A stretch of 5,544 nucleotides of DNA from an uncultured bacterium (lineage in GTDB: Bacteria; Actinomycetota; Coriobacteriia; Coriobacteriales; Coriobacteriaceae): NCBI GenBank assembly GCA_905215755.1, contig CAJMRE010000059.1:1-5544 (forward strand). The letters are read 5' to 3'. The notes beneath the pieces are model-generated. The model was not told the DNA's origin, did no database searches, and was given only the letters and a program-made list of their open reading frames with translations. Positions 1-5,125 of the stretch are shown here, one piece after another (position 1 is the stretch's first letter; each line of letters starts with the position of its first letter). A program made the translations under genes and the position numbers.

Positions 1-150
1 GAGTTCGATCGCGAGGCAATTGCTGCCGAGGGCTACGATGTGACGGTTCCCATCTTGGTGTGCAACTCCGTTGAGTTCTCGAGCATCAAGGGCTCCGTTG
101 GCGTGCATGTCGAAGAGATGGACCAGCTCATCGTTGCTCGCGAGCGCTAG
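1..150 (+). CDS. PTS EIIA domain, glucose/GlcNAc superfamily, C-terminal fragment
   Basis: This is the last 49 codons of a gene that begins before the window; it ends at TAG 148-150. The visible tail has an FD-x-x-x-I pattern, then GYD (local residues 11-13), then a hydrophobic strand VTVPILVCN (14-22) and a closing glycine/valine-rich strand GSVGV ending in an acidic run. This matches the end of the EIIA-Glc (Crr-like) fold, where the family typically reads GYD-x-x-x-P-[VI]-x-[VI]-x-N. EIIA carries phosphate from HPr to EIIB during sugar uptake. The phosphorylated histidine lies upstream and is not visible, and it cannot be told whether this is a free EIIA or the tail of a membrane EIIBCA fusion. 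The neighbouring nagB makes an amino-sugar substrate (NagE-like) attractive, but that is inference; glucose or beta-glucoside transporters end in the same domain. Confidence 0.72.
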   Translation, partial: EFDREAIAAEGYDVTVPILVCNSVEFSSIKGSVGVHVEEMDQLIVARER

Positions 151-190
151 CAAGTGCACGTGGCCATTAGCCTACAATTCAAACACGTTT

Positions 191-224
191 ACGGAGGGCG
201 CCCTTGAAAGAGGACGCCCTCCGT
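191..224 (+). other. Strong hairpin downstream of the PTS gene
   Basis: A perfect 10-bp stem pairs ACGGAGGGCG (191-200) with CGCCCTCCGT (215-224). The 14-nt loop can fold further: 202-205 with 210-213 (one T-G pair), capped by a GAAA tetraloop. It starts 40 bases after the EIIA stop codon, where a terminator would be expected. No run of T follows on either strand, so it is not a canonical intrinsic terminator. It could be a 3'-end stabiliser, a processing site or a U-tract-less terminator. The structure is certain on paper; the role is not. Confidence 0.55.
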
Positions 225-407
225 GGCAAGATGGGATTTGTCCGAAGCTAAAAGGCTTTGGGTCACCGTGGACGGGCAGGGGCCTCGACGCGGTTAGACA
301 CGAGACACATACATTACGCGACCTCGCCCTGGTGGCCGCACACGTTGGTTGCGGCCGACGCGGGCCGCGGGCAAGTGCTTGTAAGGGAGCCTTGCCTCTC
401 TTGTACG
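225..407 (+). promoter_or_regulatory. Hairpin-rich nagB leader region
   Basis: This non-coding stretch precedes nagB. Three further small stem-loops are visible: 242-248 with 255-261 (seven pairs including one G-T, loop TAAAAG); GGCCGCA 334-340 with TGCGGCC 350-356 (nine-base loop); and GGCAAG 370-375 with CTTGCC 391-396. The segment 372-381 (CAAGTGCTTG) is a short dyad, and CTTG recurs at 378, 391 and 400. No convincing -35/-10 pair with 16-18 bp spacing was found. The promoter of nagB presumably lies in here, because a strong hairpin separates it from the PTS gene, but its position is not resolved. I do not recognise a known riboswitch or the glmS ribozyme. Confidence 0.35.
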
Positions 408-415
408 AGAAAGGA
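408..415 (+). promoter_or_regulatory. nagB ribosome binding site
   Basis: AGAAAGGA at 408-415, with core AGGA at 412-415, leaves six bases before ATG 422. This settles the start: the same frame is open back to base 71, but the extra 117 codons show no family similarity, run over the end of the PTS gene and the hairpin-rich leader, and have no Shine-Dalgarno sequence. Confidence 0.8.
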
Positions 416-421
416 CGCGTA

Positions 422-1150
422 ATGAAGATCATTAAAGCTAAAGACTACGAGGATATGAGCCGCAAGGCCGCCAATATCATTTCGGCGCAGGTTATCCTCA
501 AGCCCGACTGTGTGCTGGGCCTTGCCACCGGCTCCACCCCGATCGGTGCCTACAAGCAGCTCGCTGCTTGGTACGAGAAGGGCGACGTCGACTTTGCCGA
601 GGTCAGCACCTACAACCTGGACGAGTATCGCGGCCTTTCGCACGACGATCCCCAGAGCTATCACTACTTCATGCGTGAGAACTTCTTCGATCACATCAAC
701 ATCGACCTGAACAACACGCATGTGCCCGACGGTTCCAACCCCGACGCCGCCGCTGCCTGCTCTGAGTACGACAAGATCGTCGCCGAGGCCGGTTACCCGG
801 ATCTGCAGCTGCTCGGTATTGGCAACAACGGCCACATCGGCTTCAACGAGCCCGATGACCACTTCTCCAAGGGCACGCACTGCGTCGACCTCACCGAGAG
901 CACCATTCAGGCCAACAGCCGCCTGTTCGACAGCATCGACGATGTTCCCCGTCAGGCCTACACCATGGGCACTCAGACCATTATGTATGCCCGCATGATC
1001 CTGGTCGTCGCCAACGGTGAGGCCAAGGCTCAGGCTGTGCATGACATGTGCTATGGTCCGGTTACGCCCGAGTGCCCGGCTTCGATCCTGCAGCTGCACA
1101 CCAACTGCGTTGTCGTTGCCGACGAGGCCGCCCTTTCGCTCTGCGAGTAG
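422..1150 (+). CDS. nagB: Glucosamine-6-phosphate deaminase
   Basis: NagB converts glucosamine-6-phosphate to fructose-6-phosphate and ammonia in the cytoplasm, the last step that brings amino sugars into glycolysis. The 242-aa product has the same length as the short Bacillus-type enzymes; E. coli NagB is 266 aa and has an allosteric C-terminal extension absent here. Visible landmarks are the phosphate-binding loop LGLATGSTP (residues 32-40), NLDEYRGL (65-72, catalytic Asp67 region), SYHYFM (79-84) and the active-site segment LGIGNNGHIGFNEP (131-144), with His138 and Glu143 matching the catalytic His143/Glu148 of E. coli. Position 136 is Asn where E. coli has Asp141, as I recall for Bacillus NagB. 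The end CPASILQLH (218-226) also fits the family. The gene follows a PTS EIIA tail after 271 bases and is closed by its own terminator, so it is probably transcribed alone or as the end of a PTS-nagB unit. Confidence 0.96.
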   Translation: MKIIKAKDYEDMSRKAANIISAQVILKPDCVLGLATGSTPIGAYKQLAAWYEKGDVDFAEVSTYNLDEYRGLSHDDPQSYHYFMRENFFDHINIDLNNTHVPDGSNPDAAAACSEYDKIVAEAGYPDLQLLGIGNNGHIGFNEPDDHFSKGTHCVDLTESTIQANSRLFDSIDDVPRQAYTMGTQTIMYARMILVVANGEAKAQAVHDMCYGPVTPECPASILQLHTNCVVVADEAALSLCE

Positions 1151-1182
1151 CGCGAATCCTGCACCTCGACATAGCCTTGATT

Positions 1183-1210
1183 AAGGCCTCCGCTTTGCGG
1201 GGGCCTTTTT
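1183..1210 (+). terminator. Intrinsic terminator after nagB
   Basis: The stem AAGGCC-T-CCGC (1183-1193) pairs with GCGG-G-GGCCTT (1197-1207): eleven pairs with one T-G, around a TTT triloop. A five-T run at 1206-1210 overlaps the end of the stem. It begins 32 bases after the nagB stop codon. This is a textbook rho-independent terminator on the plus strand. Confidence 0.92.
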
Positions 1211-1228
1211 GTTATCCCTTTTTGCCCA

Positions 1229-1257
1229 CTTGACCAAAAACTTGCCGCAAGCTTGAC
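1229..1257 (+). promoter_or_regulatory. Candidate SARP-type operator: three phased CTTG(A/C)C repeats
   Basis: CTTGAC 1229-1234, CTTGCC 1241-1246 and CTTGAC 1252-1257 lie on the same strand with start-to-start distances of 12 and 11 bp. SARP proteins such as AfsR and ActII-ORF4 are known to bind short direct repeats about 11 bp apart. The block also contains the dyad CTTGC-C-GCAAG (1241-1251) and the palindrome CAAGCTTG (1248-1255), so a dimeric repressor is an alternative reader. Binding by the adjacent gene product is inference. Confidence 0.4.
1235..1248 (+). repeat. 14-bp direct repeat, copy 1
   Basis: CAAAAACTTGCCGC occurs here and again, base for base, at 1481-1494, 246 bp downstream in the same orientation and still inside the non-coding region. 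This copy includes the middle CTTG of the phased triplet. Confidence 0.85.
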
Positions 1258-1405
1258 GAATGCCGGATGCCCAACAGCTTGATTCATTCTATACCAGATT
1301 CTATGCAAAAAAGCCACTAGAAGGTCGTAGACGGTAGCGGGTGCTAGGCGAGTTGAATGACATGGCTGAACCTTGTTCATCTGCGTTACACTGCCGCTTA
1401 GATGG

Positions 1406-1421
1406 GACAAGCTGACAAGCT
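1406..1421 (+). repeat. Tandem 8-bp repeat
   Basis: GACAAGCT is repeated twice without a gap (1406-1413 and 1414-1421). Read on the minus strand it gives AGCTTGTC twice, close to AGCTTGAC at 1250-1257, so it may be an oppositely oriented member of the same CTTG motif family, here with an 8-bp period. Confidence 0.75.
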
Positions 1422-1480
1422 CATTTACCTGCTTAAAGACCGATTAGTCGGGGGATTAATAACAATCGGCCTTCGCTGTA

Positions 1481-1494
1481 CAAAAACTTGCCGC
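1481..1494 (+). repeat. 14-bp direct repeat, copy 2
   Basis: This is an exact second copy of the 14-mer at 1235-1248. It is followed at once by another CTTG (1494-1497), so two CTTG elements sit 7 bp apart here. It lies 104 bases upstream of the regulator's start codon. Confidence 0.85.
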
Positions 1495-1549
1495 TTGCGT
1501 ACCAAAAGACAACCTAAAACACAAGGTCGCTCTATTCATAGCGCGGCTT

Positions 1550-1578
1550 GTATGGTCTTGCGGCTACAGTGTCCATAC
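1550..1578 (+). repeat. Inverted repeat just upstream of the regulator's RBS
   Basis: GTATGG (1550-1555) is complementary to CCATAC (1573-1578) across 17 bases; two flanking T-G pairs (1549 with 1579, 1548 with 1580) can extend it in RNA. The arms frame CTTG 1557-1560 and end 9 bases before the Shine-Dalgarno sequence. It could be an operator half-site pair or a weak leader hairpin. A six-base match of this kind can arise by chance. Confidence 0.35.
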
Positions 1579-1587
1579 GGTCGAGTT

Positions 1588-1593
1588 GAGGAG
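1588..1593 (+). promoter_or_regulatory. Ribosome binding site of the large regulator
   Basis: GAGGAG at 1588-1593 lies five bases before ATG 1599 and is a strong Shine-Dalgarno match. It supports 1599 over the later in-frame ATG codons at 1635, 1659 and 1680, which have no comparable site. Confidence 0.8.
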
Positions 1594-1598
1594 CGGGC

Positions 1599-4598
1599 AT
1601 GGTAAACGATTTGAGCGGTATAGACGACCTCGAGCTGATGCCGCTGGGCGGAGGCTATATGGTGCGACGCGAACGCTTGATGAATGAGCTTATCGCCAAG
1701 GGCCGAAAGGCCGGCATCGTGGTTCTTTATGCGCCCGACGGGTTTGGGAAGACCTCGGTGCTGCTTCAGTACACCCATGAGGTTAAATGCGACCCGACGC
1801 GAGGCCCCGTGCGGATTATCGAGGCCGATCGCGCCATTGGGCGCGAGGTGTTTATGCAGCTCGAGGTGGTTGCCGAAGAACTCAAAGACAAACCGCACTC
1901 CCTTATCGCGATTGATAATGTGCCAAACCTCGATCAGCACGATACCGAAGACCTCATCGACAGGATTCGCGGCCTGCGCGCTATGGGGGTAGGGGTCTTT
2001 ATCTCCTGCCGTCCTTCAAATCGTCAGCTGATTCATGGGCTGGGCGATTCGGTTAAGATCAATGCGCAGATGCTCAAGGTGCATGCCTATGAGTATTCGG
2101 CGTGGGCATCGGCGTTTTCGATCAGCACATCGCTCGACTTTTATCAGCTCACGCAGGGCGTGCCCGAGCTCGTTTCGGCATTGCAGACGGGTCTGTATGG
2201 CCAAGGCGACGTAGCCGGTCTGCTCGAAAACGAGATTGTCAACGTATATGGCGCGGCACTTGCCGATCTGGCTTCGCTCGACAATAATGCGCTGTTTTGC
2301 GTGGCATGTCTCATGGTTTTGATGGGCGAGGGCAATATCGCAGAACTCGAGGCTTGCGGGGTGAGGCTGTCGATGGTCGACCAGTCCTACTTTGTACGCG
2401 ACTACCCGATCTTTGGCTTGGATCCCGCCGAGCGGAGTTTTACGTGTCTGGGCACGGAGGATAACGGACGCCTGCGTTTGCGTAAGTTGGTGGCCGAGGT
2501 TCGCCCCGAACTTGTTCCGAGGGCGGCCCGGATTTTGCTTAAGGCGGGCCGATGCGATGCGGCGATGGGCCTGGCGGATGCCTTTTTGGACCGTGAAGCG
2601 GTCCTTGAACTTGCTGGGCAGTATGGGGTCGATCTTGCTCTGACGGGGCACGGGGCCGATATCTGCCGAGCGGCGCTGGGCACGATCGATGCCGACGATC
2701 CGGCTCCAGAGCCAACGCCTGCCGAGGCGCTCGGCGTATATCTGGCAGCGGTCAGCGTGTCCAATACAAAGTTCGCTCGCTATATGGCATCGGTCATCGA
2801 GCGCGGGGGCGAACGGGCGGCCTGCGAAATAGACCCAGTTTCATGGAGGGTGGCCCAGACGCTGACGGCTGTTTGCTACGGGGACAACGGACTTGGGCTT
2901 CCTACGAACCTGGCCGTGCCAGAAATCGAGACATCCCATACCGCACTCGATATGTTGTCTGCTCATATCGAGGTCAAGCGCTGTCTGACCGAGCGGGGAG
3001 ATGACGGCGGCGTTCTACAGCAGCTCAAAACGAGCAAGGCCTACGACTGCGAGCTCGACATCGCGGGGATTGTTATACGGGCCGATAGCATGCTGGTGGA
3101 GCTCTTTGACGGGTCGTTTGCGGGAACCGACGAGCGCGACGACGAGATGACGGTGGTGCGGGAGGCGCTCGACGTACGCGGGCTTAAGGCGATGGCTATC
3201 TGGGTGCGCATGGTGTTGGCGGCACGGCGGCTCCTTTCCGGCTTGCCGGTAACCGACGACGCGGCGTTCAACGAGCTCGATCGTTTTGCCGTGCGCATGC
3301 GCGACAACCAGATTCAGCTGTTTGGCCTGTTGCTAGAAGGCTGGCAGTCGCTGACAGAGGGACGGCCGGTTAATGCAAAGTTCCGTGCGGTCCAAGTGCT
3401 CAAACTTGCCGAGGAGTCGATTGCGTACATGCGCGATAACGCATTGCTGCTGGAGCGCGCAGCGTATCTGCGAAATACATCGATGGTTTCGGTGCGCGAG
3501 GAAGCGGAGTTGCTCGATATAAGCCAGACGCAGGTTGGTGGAGCGGAGGCCTGGATGGTGGCGCTGCATTTGGCCTGTGCGGGGCGAGACAGCGACCTTG
3601 CGGCCTGGATGTCCATGAATCGTGCGGGGATTCTAGAGCCATCGTATCGGCTCTTTGCGCGCCTTGCCATGCATTGTCTGGGCGAGCCGGCGGGCAGGAT
3701 ACGCAAGAAGCTTCCCGTGCGCGAGCTGTCGCGGTACTCGCTGCGCGACGATTTGGAAGGGAAGAGCGAGCGCCTGTTCCAGGCCGGCGAGGTTGAAGCC
3801 GTTGATACCATCGATCATATCGAGATTCGCATGTTTGGTGCGTTTCGCGCCGAGCGCGACGGGTTTCCCATCACGGACAAAATGTGGCGCCGCAAGAAGG
3901 CGGCGACACTTGCCGAGCGGCTTGCGCTGGGCATGGATGCGCTCGTCGATCGTGAGACGCTGGCCATGGAGCTGTGGCCCCATGCCGAGTTCAATAGCGC
4001 CCGCAACAACCTGTACTCGACGATATCGCGCTTGCGGTCGGCCTTGGGGCCGACGCCGGATGGCAAGTCGTGTGTGCTCATCCAAAATGAATGCATCGGA
4101 CTCAACGGCGACTACGTCAAGACCGATGTACGGCTGTTTGACCAGATAAGCCGCGAGGTTTTGGGAAATCGCACGGGTGCGCGCGGGCCCCATTTAGTTG
4201 AACTGTGCCTTAAGATTGAGCAGCTTTATGCTGGACCGCTGTATGTTCCCAATGGCTGTAATCCCACCTACTTTTTGCGTATGCGACGCATTATGCAGTC
4301 AAAGTACATCGATTGCATGATTAAGGGAGCAAATGCTGCTCTAGAAGAAAACGATCTGCAGTCGGCGATTTGGCTGGCGGAGTCGGGGCTTCGGCAGGAA
4401 ACGGCGCGTGAGGATATGGTGCGCTGCGCCATGCGCGTCTACAGTGCGGCGGGGCGACGGCGCGATATCGTCGAGCTGTACAGCGGGCATATGCACCATC
4501 TGAGGGAGCAGGTCAATGGCGTGCCCGAGCCCGAGACGCGGCGTCTATACGAGCGTTTGGTGGAGGGGCGGCTCAATCGCGTGCTGGTCGAGCGATAA
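1599..4598 (+). CDS. STAND-family ATPase regulator with C-terminal SARP winged helix and BTAD
   Basis: This 999-aa protein is a probable cytoplasmic signal-responsive transcription activator. Residues 38-200 form a MalT/LAL-like nucleotide-binding domain: Walker A APDGFGKT (45-52), Walker B LIAIDN (102-107) and a sensor-type segment ISCRP (135-139). Residues about 300-735 are predicted-looking alpha-helical, Ala/Leu-rich and probably TPR-like; I recognise no specific domain there. Residues 741-840 are a SARP/OmpR-type winged helix: IEIRMFGAFRAERDG, then WRRKKAATLAERLAL (763-777), then LAMELWPHAEFNSARNNLYS (788-807), followed by the recognition helix ending in SRLRSALG (810-817). Residues 843-990 match a BTAD (DVRLFDQ; YAGPLYVPN at 877-885). 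There is no signal peptide or membrane segment. The output module at the C-terminus is the reverse of AfsR, where SARP comes first. It stands alone between a terminator and convergent genes. Inducer and targets are unknown. The architecture is confident, the function inferred. Confidence 0.88.
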   Translation: MVNDLSGIDDLELMPLGGGYMVRRERLMNELIAKGRKAGIVVLYAPDGFGKTSVLLQYTHEVKCDPTRGPVRIIEADRAIGREVFMQLEVVAEELKDKPHSLIAIDNVPNLDQHDTEDLIDRIRGLRAMGVGVFISCRPSNRQLIHGLGDSVKINAQMLKVHAYEYSAWASAFSISTSLDFYQLTQGVPELVSALQTGLYGQGDVAGLLENEIVNVYGAALADLASLDNNALFCVACLMVLMGEGNIAELEACGVRLSMVDQSYFVRDYPIFGLDPAERSFTCLGTEDNGRLRLRKLVAEVRPELVPRAARILLKAGRCDAAMGLADAFLDREAVLELAGQYGVDLALTGHGADICRAALGTIDADDPAPEPTPAEALGVYLAAVSVSNTKFARYMASVIERGGERAACEIDPVSWRVAQTLTAVCYGDNGLGLPTNLAVPEIETSHTALDMLSAHIEVKRCLTERGDDGGVLQQLKTSKAYDCELDIAGIVIRADSMLVELFDGSFAGTDERDDEMTVVREALDVRGLKAMAIWVRMVLAARRLLSGLPVTDDAAFNELDRFAVRMRDNQIQLFGLLLEGWQSLTEGRPVNAKFRAVQVLKLAEESIAYMRDNALLLERAAYLRNTSMVSVREEAELLDISQTQVGGAEAWMVALHLACAGRDSDLAAWMSMNRAGILEPSYRLFARLAMHCLGEPAGRIRKKLPVRELSRYSLRDDLEGKSERLFQAGEVEAVDTIDHIEIRMFGAFRAERDGFPITDKMWRRKKAATLAERLALGMDALVDRETLAMELWPHAEFNSARNNLYSTISRLRSALGPTPDGKSCVLIQNECIGLNGDYVKTDVRLFDQISREVLGNRTGARGPHLVELCLKIEQLYAGPLYVPNGCNPTYFLRMRRIMQSKYIDCMIKGANAALEENDLQSAIWLAESGLRQETAREDMVRCAMRVYSAAGRRRDIVELYSGHMHHLREQVNGVPEPETRRLYERLVEGRLNRVLVER

Positions 4599-4630
4599 AA
4601 AACGGGCGCCCGAAGTACTTGGGCACCCGT
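4597..4630 (-). terminator. Intrinsic terminator of the minus-strand yhbY gene, possibly bidirectional
   Basis: The stem pairs ACGGG (4602-4606) with CCCGT (4626-4630) and GCCC (4608-4611) with GGGC (4621-4624), with one C/A mismatch between the two parts. The run of six A at 4597-4602 becomes TTTTTT right after the stem on the minus strand, so this is a proper terminator for yhbY, whose stop codon is about 40 bases upstream. On the plus strand the hairpin follows the regulator's stop codon almost at once but has no T run, so any plus-strand termination would be weaker. The A tract shares bases with the regulator's TAA. Confidence 0.82.
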
Positions 4631-4667
4631 ATGCTTGCTATGTGTTGGCTTGCCGGATCATTGGCTC

Positions 4668-4967
4668 TTAGACGAGCTTGATCTTCTCGATGTCCTTGCG
4701 CGAGGACTCGCGATACAGCGAGAACTTGCGGCCGATGACCTGGACGACCTCGGCGTGGCAGCGCTCAGCGAGCTCTTCGGCGGCCTCGCGGGCGGAAAGA
4801 CTGGAGCCATCGAGCACGGAGCACTTAACGAGCTCGTGCTTTTCCAGGTAGGCGACCGTCTGCTCGACGGTGCCCTCGTTGACATCGGACTTGCCGATAA
4901 TGATGGCGGGGTTGAGGTGATGGGCCATGCTGCGAAGCTGCTTGACCTGGGCTCCTGTCAGTGCCAT
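4668..4967 (-). CDS. yhbY: YhbY-type (CRM domain) RNA-binding protein
   Basis: The 99-aa product is a single CRM (CRS1-YhbY) domain, the usual full length for this family. The start MALTGAQVKQLRSMAHHL (1-18) matches the family opening L[TS]-x-x-Q-x-x-x-LR-x-x-AH-x-L. It is followed by the RNA-contact loop IIIGKSDV (22-29, the family's G-K-x-G-like turn), the helix VEQTVAYLEKHELVK (34-48) and the closing strand VVQVIGRKFSLYR (74-86). In E. coli, YhbY associates with the 50S ribosomal precursor, so a role in ribosome assembly is likely. ATG at 4965-4967 is the natural start because the conserved motif begins four residues later; the Shine-Dalgarno upstream (GCGAGAA) is weak. It lies 158 bases downstream of the methyltransferase gene in the same direction and converges on the large regulator, from which a terminator separates it. 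Confidence 0.92.
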   Translation of the reverse strand: MALTGAQVKQLRSMAHHLNPAIIIGKSDVNEGTVEQTVAYLEKHELVKCSVLDGSSLSAREAAEELAERCHAEVVQVIGRKFSLYRESSRKDIEKIKLV

Positions 4968-4993
4968 GGGTTCTCGCTTTCTATGTATGGGGC

Positions 4994-5008
4994 GCCCCGC
5001 GACGGGGC
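4994..5008 (-). other. GC-rich hairpin in the yhbY leader
   Basis: GCCCCG (4994-4999) pairs with CGGGGC (5003-5008) around a CGA triloop, 27 bases before the yhbY start on the minus strand. No T run follows on that strand, so it is not a typical terminator for the upstream methyltransferase gene. It could slow polymerase or shape yhbY translation. The rest of the 158-bp gap (4968-5125) shows no clear promoter; TAGATT at 5017-5012 on the minus strand is only a weak -10 candidate. Confidence 0.35.
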
Positions 5009-5125
5009 CTTAATCTACGTGAGCTGTCCCACGATAGCGCAGGAACGGCGCGGTGTGGAGCGCGTTTGCCCAGTTCAAAAAGAATGCGGATGCCGAGTGA
5101 GTGGGCGGTGCAGGCTGCGAACAGG

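Larger units (their letters stand above)
1211..1598 (+). promoter_or_regulatory. Upstream control region of the SARP-type regulator (CTTG-rich)
   Basis: This 388-bp stretch carries no credible gene and is visibly richer in A+T than its flanks. The tetramer CTTG occurs at 1229, 1241, 1252, 1278, 1372, 1487, 1494, 1547 and 1557; its complement CAAG occurs at 1248, 1408, 1416 and 1522. That is 13 copies, where about three are expected by chance in equal-base DNA. Three successive copies (1229, 1241, 1252) are 12 and 11 bp apart, one helical turn, which is the spacing of direct repeats bound by SARP activators. TATACC at 1290-1295 could be a weak -10 a few bases after the fourth copy, but no good -35 goes with it. 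A promoter for the downstream gene must lie here because a terminator precedes it; its exact site is not resolved. Confidence 0.55.

Noticed and set aside
294..315. Possible nagB promoter (TAGACA 295-300 and TACATT 310-315)
   Set aside because: The spacer is only nine bases and both boxes are imperfect, so it does not fit a sigma-70 type promoter.
71..421. In-frame N-terminal extension of nagB by 117 codons
   Set aside because: It overlaps the PTS gene end in another frame, runs through hairpins, shows no protein family similarity and lacks a Shine-Dalgarno site; ATG 422 gives the normal 242-aa length with a good RBS.
225..421. Riboswitch or glmS-type ribozyme before nagB
   Set aside because: The stems do not form a pattern I recognise from known classes, and glmS ribozymes precede glmS (synthase), not the deaminase gene.
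314..1099. 261-codon open frame antisense to nagB
   Set aside because: Its codons mirror the strongly conserved nagB frame; long antisense frames are common in GC-rich coding DNA and the product resembles no family I know.
1051..1410. 119-codon minus-strand frame across the nagB end, terminator and upstream region
   Set aside because: It reads through the nagB terminator hairpin and conserved nagB codons in antisense and has no recognisable features.
1440..1469. Inverted repeat CCGATT/AATCGG in the regulator's upstream region
   Set aside because: Only six pairs across an 18-base gap with no flanking extension; likely chance, not listed as a feature.
1402..1605. 67-codon plus-strand frame overlapping the start of the regulator by seven bases
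   Set aside because: No Shine-Dalgarno before ATG 1402, a Cys/Arg-rich composition without protein-like pattern, and it covers repeat-rich regulatory DNA. A leader peptide role cannot be excluded but nothing supports it.
3633..4193. 186-codon minus-strand frame inside the regulator
   Set aside because: It is antisense to the conserved SARP winged helix, whose motifs are unambiguous on the plus strand.
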